A stretch of DNA of 64,000 nt from Candidatus Nanoarchaeia archaeon (GTDB lineage: Archaea; Nanobdellota; Nanobdellia; SCGC-AAA011-G17; JAFCDX01), in contig JAQUOT010000002.1 of the NCBI GenBank assembly GCA_028716945.1, forward strand, positions 1-64,000, written 5' to 3'. Shown in pieces: positions 33,788-43,068 of the stretch. Made by a program: the position numbers and the translations under genes. Each line of letters begins with the position of its first letter. Within the stretch, counting starts at the first letter, position 1. Below the pieces are notes generated by a model. The model did no database searches. It saw only the letters and a program-made list of their open reading frames with translations, and had not been told where the DNA came from.

Positions 33788-34543
33788 TTAATTTGTAGAG
33801 GTCTCCCAAATCAAATTGAAATAGTCTCGATACCCTTCAGCAATTTCTTTGTCTTGTATCAAAAATAAAATTGCATTATATTCTTTAATGTGCCCTATAA
33901 CAATAAAATCTTTGAATATTTCAATCCACATGGGGGAAATAATATTTTTTGGAAGATATCTTACTTCAGTTAAAGGCATTTTATTTCTTATTCCTCCATA
34001 ATCTTTTACATTGCTATCATAAATGTACTTGCACCTTATACCTTTTTTAATTCTTCTTTTATGCCAATCTAAAAGAAAACCTTCAATTTGTTCATTAGCT
34101 ATTCTTGGAGCTCCAATTATATATTGGGTTTCTCCTTTTTTAAGAGCAAGTAACATTCTTTCATAAATTGATTTGATGCCACGCAATCCTTCATAAATCT
34201 CTGATTTAATAAAATTTTTTTTCGATTTTTGTATAGATTTTAATTCTGGAATGATTTTATCTACTTCCTTTCCTTGTTCAATTAATTTTTCTCGTTTTTC
34301 TCTTAAAAATTCTTTTAAATATTCGGGATCTGATGCCGAAAAATATTTTTTATTGGATTTTATAACATATGAAACCAAACCTTTTTGTATTAATTTATCT
34401 AAGAATTCATAAACTTTAGAGGCATGAATACCAGAATTCCTTACTATATTTGTTGTAGTAGTTTGCCCCAATTTGAGTAGAGCTAAATAAATTTTAATTT
34501 CTGTTTTTGTTAACCCTATGCCTTCTAATGTTTTTATATCCAT
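33788..34543 (-). CDS. TrmB-family transcription regulator
   Basis: The N-terminal winged helix (GLTKTEIKIYLALLKLGQTTTTNIVRNSGIHASKVYEFLDKL) is followed by a coiled-coil linker and a PLD-like sensor domain (IYEGLRGIKSIYERMLLAL, YIIGAPR), as in archaeal TrmB. TrmB proteins usually bind sugars and regulate transport or metabolism; the targets here are unknown. Confidence 0.85.
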   Translation of the reverse strand: MDIKTLEGIGLTKTEIKIYLALLKLGQTTTTNIVRNSGIHASKVYEFLDKLIQKGLVSYVIKSNKKYFSASDPEYLKEFLREKREKLIEQGKEVDKIIPELKSIQKSKKNFIKSEIYEGLRGIKSIYERMLLALKKGETQYIIGAPRIANEQIEGFLLDWHKRRIKKGIRCKYIYDSNVKDYGGIRNKMPLTEVRYLPKNIISPMWIEIFKDFIVIGHIKEYNAILFLIQDKEIAEGYRDYFNLIWETSTN

Positions 34544-34658
34544 AAATTGATAAATTTGTTGCCCTATTTAAATTTTTCTATAACTTAACCCCCCCAGTAG
34601 GTGAATAAAATTAAAATAAGGGATAGTTGTCATTGAATAATGATTAAATCGGAATAAA

Positions 34659-34997
34659 ATGGGAACAATAAAACAAGAGATAGAAGAAAAAGAAAAATCT
34701 AAAATGTCGGATAAAGATCCTTTTTGGTTTAGACTTAAAGTATTCTATATCCCTGCCACGAGTTTAGCTATATTATTTACAGCTTCTTTGGTAATAAAAA
34801 ATCAATGTTATTATATACCCCTTTACGAACGAGCAATAATAAAAGCTGATTTAAATAAAGATGGAGTTTTACAACTAGAAGAAAAAGCTAAGATGTATAG
34901 GGATATGGGAATAAACTATACCATTGATGAATCAGAAAATAGGGAAGGATTAGAACCACACCCTACAATCAAACAACTTGAAGAATACCTAAAGTAA
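34659..34997 (+). CDS. Membrane protein with single EF-hand-like loop
   Basis: The 112-residue protein has a charged N-terminus, one hydrophobic helix (FYIPATSLAILFTASLVI, about 30-47) and a canonical calcium-loop pattern DLNKDGVLQLEE (about 68-79). A single EF-hand on the outer side may bind Ca2+ or pair with another copy. Function unknown. Confidence 0.6.
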   Translation: MGTIKQEIEEKEKSKMSDKDPFWFRLKVFYIPATSLAILFTASLVIKNQCYYIPLYERAIIKADLNKDGVLQLEEKAKMYRDMGINYTIDESENREGLEPHPTIKQLEEYLK

Positions 34998-35009
34998 TAA
35001 ATTATTTTG

Positions 35010-35948
35010 TTAGATATATTTTTTTATTTTAGCAACGAAAAATCCTTCTGTGTCATTGTCTTGAGGCCATATTCTCAGACAATTTTTAACTTCTTTATTG
35101 TATTTTTTACCATCGTGCTCTAAAATAGCACCAGAGGTTTTAATGCCTAATTTTTCAAAATCAATTTTTTCTATTTTTGCATTGTTAAATTTACTCAATA
35201 AAAAATCAATTACTTCTTCATCTTCTTCAGGATCTATAGAACAAGTAGAATAAGTCATTACTCCATTATCTTCAAGGCAGTTAAACATATTAACAATTAA
35301 ATTTTTCTGTATCAAGCTTAATTTCTTAGTCATATTAGGATTCCAGATTCTTGTTGTTTTAGGAGATTTTCTTATAACTCCAGAGCCAGAGCAAGGAGCA
35401 TCTAATAAAATATAATCAAATTTAATTTTAATGTTTTCAGCTTTTCCATTAGTTACAATAGTATTTAGTACACCACATCTTTGTAAATTCATATTAATAC
35501 TAACTAATCTTGTAAAATCATCATCATTAGCAATAATCAATCCAGTATTTTTAACAATTGCAGCTAGCTGTGTTGTTTTACTTCCAGGACAAGCACAAGA
35601 ATCTAATATCAAGGAATTTTCTTTCGGGTTTAATATTACAGGAGGGAGCATAGAAGCTGATTCTTGAACATAAAAATAACCTAGAGAATGTTCTTTTAAA
35701 TTTCCAATGTCTCTTCTATCTTCTGTTTTATGTTTAATCCAAAATCCTTCTTTGCACCAAGGTATTTGTTTTAATTCCCAATTTTTTTCAAGTCTTTTTT
35801 TTAATTCTGGAATAGAACATTTTAAAGTATTAACTCTAATAGATCTTCTTAGATATTTTTGTGAATATTCTAAAAATTTATCTATGTCTGTTAAGTCTTT
35901 ATATTTTTCAATAAATCTTTGTTTGAATTCTAAATTCATATCTGCCAT
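35010..35948 (-). CDS. RNA m5C methyltransferase (NSUN/RsmB family)
   Basis: The 312-residue protein has the family motifs: SAM-binding SCACPGSKTTQLAAI, motif IV LLDAPCSGSGVIRK (with Cys) and motif VI YSTCSIDPEEDEEV (catalytic Cys). An N-terminal RRM-like segment (RSIRVNTLKCSIPELKKRL) is typical of archaeal tRNA/rRNA m5C enzymes. It overlaps the PAP2 gene upstream by 13 bp. Confidence 0.9.
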   Translation of the reverse strand: MADMNLEFKQRFIEKYKDLTDIDKFLEYSQKYLRRSIRVNTLKCSIPELKKRLEKNWELKQIPWCKEGFWIKHKTEDRRDIGNLKEHSLGYFYVQESASMLPPVILNPKENSLILDSCACPGSKTTQLAAIVKNTGLIIANDDDFTRLVSINMNLQRCGVLNTIVTNGKAENIKIKFDYILLDAPCSGSGVIRKSPKTTRIWNPNMTKKLSLIQKNLIVNMFNCLEDNGVMTYSTCSIDPEEDEEVIDFLLSKFNNAKIEKIDFEKLGIKTSGAILEHDGKKYNKEVKNCLRIWPQDNDTEGFFVAKIKKYI

Positions 35949-36535
35949 TTTTTAAATAATATAATGCCTAAAGTTAATAAGAAAGTACCTAAAGCAAATC
36001 CTCCAAGAATATCGGTTAGCCAGTGTACATTAAGATATAATCTTGTAAAACTAATCAATAATATCATAAATATTGAACTATAAATCATTTTTGAATTTTT
36101 TCTAGAGATTAAATAAGTCAATAATCCAAAGAAAACAATTGCTGAAGTTGTATGACCGCTTGGAAAAGCAAAATTAGTTTCTGCTACTAAAGAATTTAAA
36201 GGTCTTTGTATAACTATTAATTTTTTAATTATCCATAATAAAATAGCATCTGTTAACATTACAGAACCAAATATAATAGATTCTTTTTTAGAAGATCTTG
36301 CAAATAACCAAGCGACAATTATTAAAGAAAATATTATCATCAAATTTGTATCAAAAATTATTCCAATAACTTTAGAAAAACTAGTAAAGAAATTATTTTG
36401 TATAGAAACCATTAAAGAATTAACAAATGAATTAATACTTGTAAAAATTGAACTAAATCTTACGCTTATTAATAATAGAATAAAAATTAGTAAAGAAATT
36501 ATATTTACATAGATTAACTTCTTTGATTTTTTCAT
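35936..36535 (-). CDS. PAP2-family membrane phosphatase
   Basis: Five to six membrane helices carry the PAP2 motifs: KKLIVIQRP, PSGHTTS and SFTRLYLNVHWLTDILGG. It probably dephosphorylates lipid or isoprenoid (pyro)phosphates at the membrane. At 199 residues it is a compact member. Confidence 0.85.
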   Translation of the reverse strand: MKKSKKLIYVNIISLLIFILLLISVRFSSIFTSINSFVNSLMVSIQNNFFTSFSKVIGIIFDTNLMIIFSLIIVAWLFARSSKKESIIFGSVMLTDAILLWIIKKLIVIQRPLNSLVAETNFAFPSGHTTSAIVFFGLLTYLISRKNSKMIYSSIFMILLISFTRLYLNVHWLTDILGGFALGTFLLTLGIILFKKWQI

Positions 36536-36542
36536 ATTAAAG

Positions 36543-36614
36543 TGCGGTGGCGGGGACTCGAACCCCGGTCAGAACGTTGGCAACGTCCTATACTAACCAC
36601 TATACTACAACCGC
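36543..36614 (-). tRNA. tRNA-Gly (GCC)
   Basis: On the minus strand the acceptor GCGGTTG faces CCACCGC with a T-C mismatch at 6:67. The anticodon stem GGACG/CGTTC has loop TTGCCAA (anticodon GCC), and the T arm is CGGGG-TTCGAGT-CCCCG, with discriminator A. CCA not encoded. Confidence 0.93.
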
Positions 36615-36719
36615 ATATAACCTTAAAATATAGAGTTTTTATAAACTTTACTATAAGATAGATTTATAAATTTAAAATAATAATATAAAAAAGTTAGGAG
36701 GGTTATAATCTAATATAAA

Positions 36720-36842
36720 ATGGCAAATCAAAATGAAATAGATAAACAAAGAACGTTTATAGCTTCTTTAAGTGAAGCTTATAAAAAAGCTAAAAATGGT
36801 AAACAGAGAGAGCTTATTATGGCCCAAATTCAAGAAGCCTAA
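36720..36842 (+). CDS. 40-residue helical protein with in-frame stop
   Basis: MANQNEIDKQRTFIASLSEA... is preceded by a strong AGGAGGG. After TAA the same frame continues KRLREIGGV to another TAA at 36870-36872, so the gene may have been slightly longer and cut by a point mutation, or the continuation is chance. Function unknown. Confidence 0.45.
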   Translation: MANQNEIDKQRTFIASLSEAYKKAKNGKQRELIMAQIQEA

Positions 36843-36881
36843 AAGAGATTAAGAGAAATTGGGGGAGTTTAATTATAATTC

Positions 36882-37133
36882 ATGGAATATGACCTAGAAC
36901 TTGAAAATATAGTAAAAACCATTAAAAAACAAAAGGCTAAAACTGTTTTAATTCAGTTACCGGATGGTTTAAAAGATAAAGCTCTAGATATATCCAATTT
37001 CATAGAAAAAAATACAAATGCTAAATGTTTTATTTGGTTAGAATCTTGTTTTGGTGCTTGTGATACTCCAAATTTTAAAAATATAGAAAAAGATGTTGAT
37101 TTATTAGTTCAATTTGGACATTCTAAATTCTAA
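36882..37133 (+). pseudogene. dph2: Truncated diphthamide synthase Dph2 (N-terminal 83 residues)
   Basis: The fragment covers the first Dph2 domain: VLIQLPDGLKDKALDISNFIE, WLESCFGACDTPNF (first cluster cysteine) and DLLVQFGHSKF. Intact archaeal Dph2 is about 320-340 residues with three cluster cysteines. Here the frame stops where GHS should continue, at the end of a convergent surface-protein gene. The truncated form lacks two cysteines and is unlikely to be active. No other part of dph2 is seen in the window. Confidence 0.75.
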
Positions 37134-40100
37134 TTTTATAATATTTATTTATAAAAGATAAAATTCCTATAACAATTATACTAAATAAAATTAGTGTTAA
37201 AATTATTATTTTCCAATTAAACATTTTAAATAGAGAAGGAATACCTTCAATTTTATTAATGACTAAAGATATATCTAATTTAGGTTTTAATCTTTTTAAT
37301 CCTACATCTTCTAGAGTTAATTTTATTTTTCCTCCATCAATCGTTTGAGCAGTTATTTGATTTGAAGGTTCTGTAGTCCCTGTTGGACTTACAGGAGTTA
37401 CTGAAGGGATTTCTGGTGGATTCTCTGGAGGATTTGGACGATGCCCGCCACCTCCAGGATTTGGGGTAATTGGTGCGTTTAAAGTAAACGTGATATTTCT
37501 AAATGTTCCATTTATTCCAACATAATCAGATATTGGAATTATATTAAGAGTATATATCGAATTAGAATAGCTTATTAAATCTATAGTAAAACTATTATTT
37601 TTAGTTGTACCTAATTTATTCCAAACAAGTCCATTCCATATTTCATAATAATAAGTAATATTATTTTTATATATGTAAGTTTGATTTGTAAAATTTATAT
37701 TAAACATTGAAGTGTTTATGGTTGGTGAGGGGGTTAAAGTTAAATTTATATTGTTTGCAAAGGTTATATTTACTAATCCACATTCTCCTGAAGCAAAAGA
37801 ATTAATATTTTCTTTATAATAATTACCTACCCCCTTATAACATCCGCTTTCTAATGCAGGATTTTCTATTCCACCATTATAAAAATTATTATACCATAAA
37901 TTAATATTATTACTTGTAGGATTTGTTTTTATAGAATATAAACCATTTATTGTTTGATTTCCAGTAAAAGTATTTCCAGTTATATTTACATTGTTTGAAA
38001 CTCCAGTTATATCTGATAAATATATTGCGTGACTATATTGGGTATATTTACTATATGATAAATTTTTAAATTGTAGTTTTGCACAATCTGTTACCAAATC
38101 ATCATTTATTCCATTTTGGTTACAATCTAATGTAGGATAACCATGAGCATAAGATGTTGATAAAATAGTAGTATTAAAAGTATAATTATTTGAATATCCC
38201 TTTGCTTCATATCCATAGGTTATGTTTAAATCGCAAGTTCCACCAAGGGTTGGTAGAACAGTATCGCAATCTCCAACTGGATAATCATCTGCTATCCAAG
38301 CAGTTATTTTAGCATTATTTCCTAAACCAACTGCATTAAGTGTATCTGTTATTAACCATAATTCATAATGAACAACTCCATCTGGGTCTGTTGCATTTGT
38401 ATAATCTTTATAAACCGCTTGTGTTGTTCCTCCACCATTTGCAATAATAATTTTGTTATAATGTATTCCATTATAAAAAAAAGTTGCATTAGATATTTGA
38501 TATTTTTCATCATTAATTAAAGTAGAATTTCCATAACCACATTTATCAAAAGTATTATTAATTACATGAACATTTTGTGAATATTGATTTAAATACAAAC
38601 AATTTGGTTGATACGTTTGGCTTCCATTATTTGTGGTTATATAATTATTAATTAAAGTAGTATTTTGTCCTAACCATAAACTACTACCATAAGTAGAACC
38701 ATATCCAGTACAATTTAATACTGAATCCCTTACAACTACTCCTTCTCCAGGATTATCTGTATTATAATATAAACAATCATTTTCAGTGTTGTGGATTGTA
38801 ACATTATTTAAACTAACATAAGTTCCTATTTTAACTCTACCAAAAGAACTATTATATACATCCCCCTTAGCAAATAAAAAATCTGGTAATGTTGAACCAG
38901 GAGTTATAGTCATATTTATTATTGTTACATTTCCTCCTCTTCCTTCTGCATGACTTATATCTACGGAAGAACCATTAAAATTCTGTAACCAACCAATTCC
39001 TTCATGTCCTTCTTTAAAATATATACTTCCCCAAGAATGGTTTATTATTGTCCAATTCCATAATCCTACATTGGTTCCTCCACTTTTAGATATTCCTCCA
39101 CTATTATTTATTAAAGTTATAAATTCACCTGCTACAACAATTGTTCCTATTGAATTATAAACTGAAAAATTAGAAGTTCCATTCCATCCACTAAAAGAAT
39201 TTTGTATTGCTGTCGGAAAACTAATTGCATTTAAAGATTTTATAGTTATATTTGAAGTATTAAACTTTTCTCTTTTTGTCCAAACTGCTTTTTCTATTCC
39301 ATTACTTTCATTATATAAATCTATTCTTGTACCATTAAAATCTACGGTAACATTGCTTTGAATTATTTTTACTGCGCCTAAATAATCTGAATCAATATCA
39401 CTTGTTTTTCCAGAAATATTATACTGGCTTCTTGAAATCTGATATATTCCTTGCTCATCTATTACACATTGTAAATATTTTGTATTATTTATTGTTATTA
39501 AACAATCTTCTAAATTAGTAAATCCACATCTCCAATCATCAGCACATATTAAATCATTTGAATTATTTACAAAAGATGTCCAATTATAAAAGTATTCATA
39601 AGTTCCATTCCATAATCTATATTGTATCGTAATTGTATCTCTTGTTGTAAAATTAGAAGAATTATATAATGCATAATAAAAAGTATCATTTAAAACATTA
39701 GTAAAATTATATTGTGTTATAAAAAAATTTCCTGATTGGTTATAAAAAAAGATAGATACATTAATAAGCTCACTTGCATCAGTATACCATACTTTAAAAG
39801 TAGTATTTATATCTGTATTTTGAAAAACTGTCCTATTGGATAATACCTCACTTTCATTAGATTCTATATCAATAGTATGAAATACCGGATAATTTGCAAT
39901 TATTCCATAAATAAGTAAATCTTTGTCAGTTAAATTTATTATTCCATCACTATTCATATCCATATTTGAACAATCAGGAACTGGATTACATACAACTGTT
40001 TCTCCAGCAATTATATGAGTTATACAAGTTAAATCAGGTGTTTCTAAAATACCATTTCCATCACAATCTCCATTTATTACTGCATATACAATTATACCAA

Positions 40101-40146
40101 TAATTATTAAAAATACAAAAATCCAAATTAAGTATTTAGTTCTCAT
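37123..40146 (-). CDS. Large surface protein: dockerin-like module plus beta-helix
   Basis: The 1007-residue protein starts with an uncleaved or signal-type helix (YLIWIFVFLIIIGIIVYAVI). Next is a dockerin type-I-like pair of Ca2+ loops (DCDGNGILETPDL and DMNSDGIINLTDKDLL, about 27-82). Asn-rich repeats typical of right-handed beta-helices follow (SNITIKS, NVTIINMTI, NNVTIHNT and similar). It ends with a Pro/Gly linker, a conserved domain and a C-terminal membrane helix (IIILTLILFSIIVIGIL). It is probably anchored at the cell surface for adhesion or polysaccharide contact. It starts 4 bp inside pheT. Confidence 0.7.
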   Translation of the reverse strand: MRTKYLIWIFVFLIIIGIIVYAVINGDCDGNGILETPDLTCITHIIAGETVVCNPVPDCSNMDMNSDGIINLTDKDLLIYGIIANYPVFHTIDIESNESEVLSNRTVFQNTDINTTFKVWYTDASELINVSIFFYNQSGNFFITQYNFTNVLNDTFYYALYNSSNFTTRDTITIQYRLWNGTYEYFYNWTSFVNNSNDLICADDWRCGFTNLEDCLITINNTKYLQCVIDEQGIYQISRSQYNISGKTSDIDSDYLGAVKIIQSNVTVDFNGTRIDLYNESNGIEKAVWTKREKFNTSNITIKSLNAISFPTAIQNSFSGWNGTSNFSVYNSIGTIVVAGEFITLINNSGGISKSGGTNVGLWNWTIINHSWGSIYFKEGHEGIGWLQNFNGSSVDISHAEGRGGNVTIINMTITPGSTLPDFLFAKGDVYNSSFGRVKIGTYVSLNNVTIHNTENDCLYYNTDNPGEGVVVRDSVLNCTGYGSTYGSSLWLGQNTTLINNYITTNNGSQTYQPNCLYLNQYSQNVHVINNTFDKCGYGNSTLINDEKYQISNATFFYNGIHYNKIIIANGGGTTQAVYKDYTNATDPDGVVHYELWLITDTLNAVGLGNNAKITAWIADDYPVGDCDTVLPTLGGTCDLNITYGYEAKGYSNNYTFNTTILSTSYAHGYPTLDCNQNGINDDLVTDCAKLQFKNLSYSKYTQYSHAIYLSDITGVSNNVNITGNTFTGNQTINGLYSIKTNPTSNNINLWYNNFYNGGIENPALESGCYKGVGNYYKENINSFASGECGLVNITFANNINLTLTPSPTINTSMFNINFTNQTYIYKNNITYYYEIWNGLVWNKLGTTKNNSFTIDLISYSNSIYTLNIIPISDYVGINGTFRNITFTLNAPITPNPGGGGHRPNPPENPPEIPSVTPVSPTGTTEPSNQITAQTIDGGKIKLTLEDVGLKRLKPKLDISLVINKIEGIPSLFKMFNWKIIILTLILFSIIVIGILSFINKYYKIRI

Positions 40147-41771
40147 TTAATCATCCTAATTAGAGCATTTAAATCCAATTCTAAAGCAGAAACAGGGATT
40201 TCTAATCCAAAATTAGTTAATACTAAAGGGGAAATTTCTCCAATAGAACCTATTTTTTCCTTATTGATAATTATTTTTCCTGCCCTGCCTAAAATAAAAG
40301 CATTTAATTCGGTTTCTTCTAGATTGTAAGTAACATTTAACATAGCACATAATTGATCTAATATTTGTTTTATTGAAGTGAAATTAGTTTTGTTATCACA
40401 CAATAAAATACACAATTTTGTTTTTTCTTCAAAGTCTTTTTTAACAACTAAACCCATTTCAAAAATATTTTGTGGATATTCACGATTTTTATTGTTTTCA
40501 AGAACGCTTAATAATGATGGAGATAAGTAACTTCTTAAAGAATTATATTCTTCTGATTTAGAATTTTCCAGTTTTACATTGTTTTCATTCAAATTTATTT
40601 TTTTATTAATAGTTGAAGGAACTAAATGGTAAGTATTTACTTCTGTTAGACCCAAACCTATTAAGATTTCAGCAATTTTATTTTTAAATATTTCAAATTT
40701 GTTTTCTTCTGCGATTGTAGCTACTTTGGGTATTTCTTCTTTTAATTTTTCATAACCATGAGCAATTCCTATATCTTCTACTAAATCAATTTCATGTAAA
40801 ATGTCTGTTCTATAAGCAGGAATTAATACAGTTCCTTTTGAATAAGAATAACCCATTCTTTCCAGATAATTTTTAATTTCATTTTCTTTTAAATTCAATC
40901 CAAGTATTTTATTAACATATTTTATATTTAATTTCATTCTTTCTGGGGTTAAATTTGGAGTAACATATTTTTTCTTACCATAATTTAATTCCATAGAATA
41001 TATTTGTCCGCCCATATCTGCTAAAGCAGTAACAATAATATTCAAACATTTATTTAATACTTTAAAATCAAAACCAGAACATTCTATAAATACATCTTTT
41101 GTTTTTCCAGCGATTTTTCCTGTTTCATGAGAGTTAATAATTGGGGGCATACTTAGTATTTTTCCATTAACATCTTTAAAGAATGGGAATTTTTTCTGTC
41201 CTTCAAGCAAATAAGCATATTCTCTTCCTGTTGGATGTTGAGATAGTATTTGTAATCCAGTAATTTCTTTTGGAAATTCTAAAGGTCTAAATTTTACTGT
41301 TTTTGGATCTGCAGCAAAGAAAGTTATTGGTGTTTTAATCTTTTCATAAGGATAAATTCCAATAGCCAGTTTTTTTCTGTTTCTTCCAAAAGTTAAATGT
41401 AATTTTTCCTGAATATCAATTACTTCTTTTATTTTTTCATCACCGAATTTTAATCCTTTAACAATAGCGCATGCAGTAAAAGGTCTTACACTATTGACAG
41501 AACTGTCAATTATTACTTTTTCTCCTAATTTTTTAATATCATACTTTCTTAATCCTTTTTTATGTCCAATAAACGCACTAAACGCTCTTGCATAACCTTG
41601 AACTGATAAAATGTCTGGTCTGTTTGGAAATACTTCAATAGATAATTCATCACCATTTAAATTTTCAAATGGAGTACCAAATAAAGAAATTCTTTCTTCT
41701 AATTCAGTAAAAGGTAATTTTTTACCTACTAAACTTTCAAATACTTTTTTACTTATTGTTATGGTTGCCAT
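40143..41771 (-). CDS. pheT: Phenylalanyl-tRNA synthetase beta subunit, archaeal type
   Basis: The 542-residue protein has B1 (FTELEERISLFGTPFE), B3/4 (KEVIDIQEKLHLTFGRNRKKLAIGIYPYEKI), B5 and the catalytic-like domain (LEMGLVVKKDF region). It forms the alpha2beta2 enzyme with PheS. It is separated from pheS by about 3.5 kb holding a DGR and a homing endonuclease. Its first 13 bases overlap the end of that endonuclease, so it may be translated by coupling. Confidence 0.93.
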   Translation of the reverse strand: MATITISKKVFESLVGKKLPFTELEERISLFGTPFENLNGDELSIEVFPNRPDILSVQGYARAFSAFIGHKKGLRKYDIKKLGEKVIIDSSVNSVRPFTACAIVKGLKFGDEKIKEVIDIQEKLHLTFGRNRKKLAIGIYPYEKIKTPITFFAADPKTVKFRPLEFPKEITGLQILSQHPTGREYAYLLEGQKKFPFFKDVNGKILSMPPIINSHETGKIAGKTKDVFIECSGFDFKVLNKCLNIIVTALADMGGQIYSMELNYGKKKYVTPNLTPERMKLNIKYVNKILGLNLKENEIKNYLERMGYSYSKGTVLIPAYRTDILHEIDLVEDIGIAHGYEKLKEEIPKVATIAEENKFEIFKNKIAEILIGLGLTEVNTYHLVPSTINKKINLNENNVKLENSKSEEYNSLRSYLSPSLLSVLENNKNREYPQNIFEMGLVVKKDFEEKTKLCILLCDNKTNFTSIKQILDQLCAMLNVTYNLEETELNAFILGRAGKIIINKEKIGSIGEISPLVLTNFGLEIPVSALELDLNALIRMIK

Positions 41772-42961
41772 TTTGAATTATATCTTACTTCATTACAATT
41801 TTCTATGGTTTTAGATATTAATCTAGATTTTTCTAAAATATATAAATATTTGTAAATCGTAGTATTACTAACTTTAGAATTATTTAATCCTTTTATGATA
41901 TCATCAATGTTTCCAGATTTGATGGTCCTAATACAATTATAAATTTCATTTAGATTTATCTTTGATAAATAGTGCTTTGGAAATAAATAATTCAATTGTC
42001 CAATAGAATAATTTTTATCTTCTATAAAAAATTTGAGTCGATTATACTTCCAAGTTTCTTCTTCAAAATAGGTTAGTAATCTTTTAATATATGTTGGATT
42101 TCTTCCAGAATTAGATTCTAGTAACCAACTCTTCTTTTTGATATTATAAGATAGATTTACTTTGATTTTATCTAATTTTAAAATAGTGTATAAGTCATAG
42201 ATTAATTGCTTACTCATTGAAGAAATTGAGACCATCCCAGTAGTTTTTATGCCTCCATCAAAATTTATGACTCCAGAAGCAAATGCTTTTCTAAGGTTGA
42301 ATGAACTCTTTTTTATTAAATCGGGTTCTTGAACGAGATAAGATTTTTTTCCAGAAGGAATTTCTAATATATTTTTAAGATAACGCGCTATTACTTTATT
42401 ATTAAACCAACAATTATAAGTATTATCGGTTTTATTAAACCTAATTATAGAATTAAATTCAAATATTTGTTTAATCCATTTAGCACTTATTATTACTAAT
42501 TCTTTTCTTCCATCAGTTATCCTTAATCTATAAGATTGATTTTCTGGTTTAGAATGCCCATCTGCTATAAAAGCTCCAATTAGTTTGGCAAATATTTCGT
42601 TAATTTCTTTCACCGCTTTTACTCTCTGTTTTGTTGTAGAAGTTTTACATATAAAATATTCCATAGAATCAATAACCTTTTTTTTGAGATAAGCCTTATT
42701 TATAAAATTTGTTAATTCAATTATAATCGGCAATGGAAATTCAATTTTTTCTTTGGATTTTTTTAATTTTATTAAATGTTTTTCTATTGTACTTATTCCA
42801 GCATTTAAGTTTTTATTTATTTTTTTTGATATTTCTTTTTGAGAGGTTTTATACAGAATTTTAATATACTCTTTTTGAAGTAAATAAGGATTAAATTTTA
42901 CCCAAATCCAACCTTTAGGTTTGTCTTCTTTCGAATGAAGTTTAAATAAATCTAAGCTCAA
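41759..42961 (-). CDS. LAGLIDADG homing endonuclease B
   Basis: The 400-residue protein has an N-terminal HTH-like region (TSQKEISKKINKNLNAGISTIEKHL), LAGLIDADG helices (AKLIGAFIADGHS about 125-137; RKAFASGVINFDGG about 227-240) and a C-terminal winged helix (NDSKVSNTTIYKYLYILEK-like). The TTG start at 42961 is supported by GAGGT five bases upstream. It stops 13 bp inside pheT. The 5' flank shares a 69-bp block with homing endonuclease A, although the proteins are only distantly similar. Confidence 0.8.
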   Translation of the reverse strand: MSLDLFKLHSKEDKPKGWIWVKFNPYLLQKEYIKILYKTSQKEISKKINKNLNAGISTIEKHLIKLKKSKEKIEFPLPIIIELTNFINKAYLKKKVIDSMEYFICKTSTTKQRVKAVKEINEIFAKLIGAFIADGHSKPENQSYRLRITDGRKELVIISAKWIKQIFEFNSIIRFNKTDNTYNCWFNNKVIARYLKNILEIPSGKKSYLVQEPDLIKKSSFNLRKAFASGVINFDGGIKTTGMVSISSMSKQLIYDLYTILKLDKIKVNLSYNIKKKSWLLESNSGRNPTYIKRLLTYFEEETWKYNRLKFFIEDKNYSIGQLNYLFPKHYLSKINLNEIYNCIRTIKSGNIDDIIKGLNNSKVSNTTIYKYLYILEKSRLISKTIENCNEVRYNSKWQP

Positions 42962-43000
42962 TTTGTACCTCTTTTTATATAATATCTAAAGATATTTTTA

Positions 43001-43068
43001 TTTATAAATGCTACGTGCACACTTTTCCATTTGCAATTTACTAGAAAATATATTTTGTAGTATACACT
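43001..43068 (-). repeat. Conserved 5' block of homing-endonuclease cassette B
   Basis: On the minus strand this reads AGTGTATACTACAAAATATA..., then AATTGCAAATGGAAAA, GTGTGCACG and the TATA-like ATTTATAAA. It matches 31641-31709 at about 55 of 69 positions with one gap. The reverse transcriptase frame ends within it, so the block may mark the cassette boundary. Confidence 0.8.
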
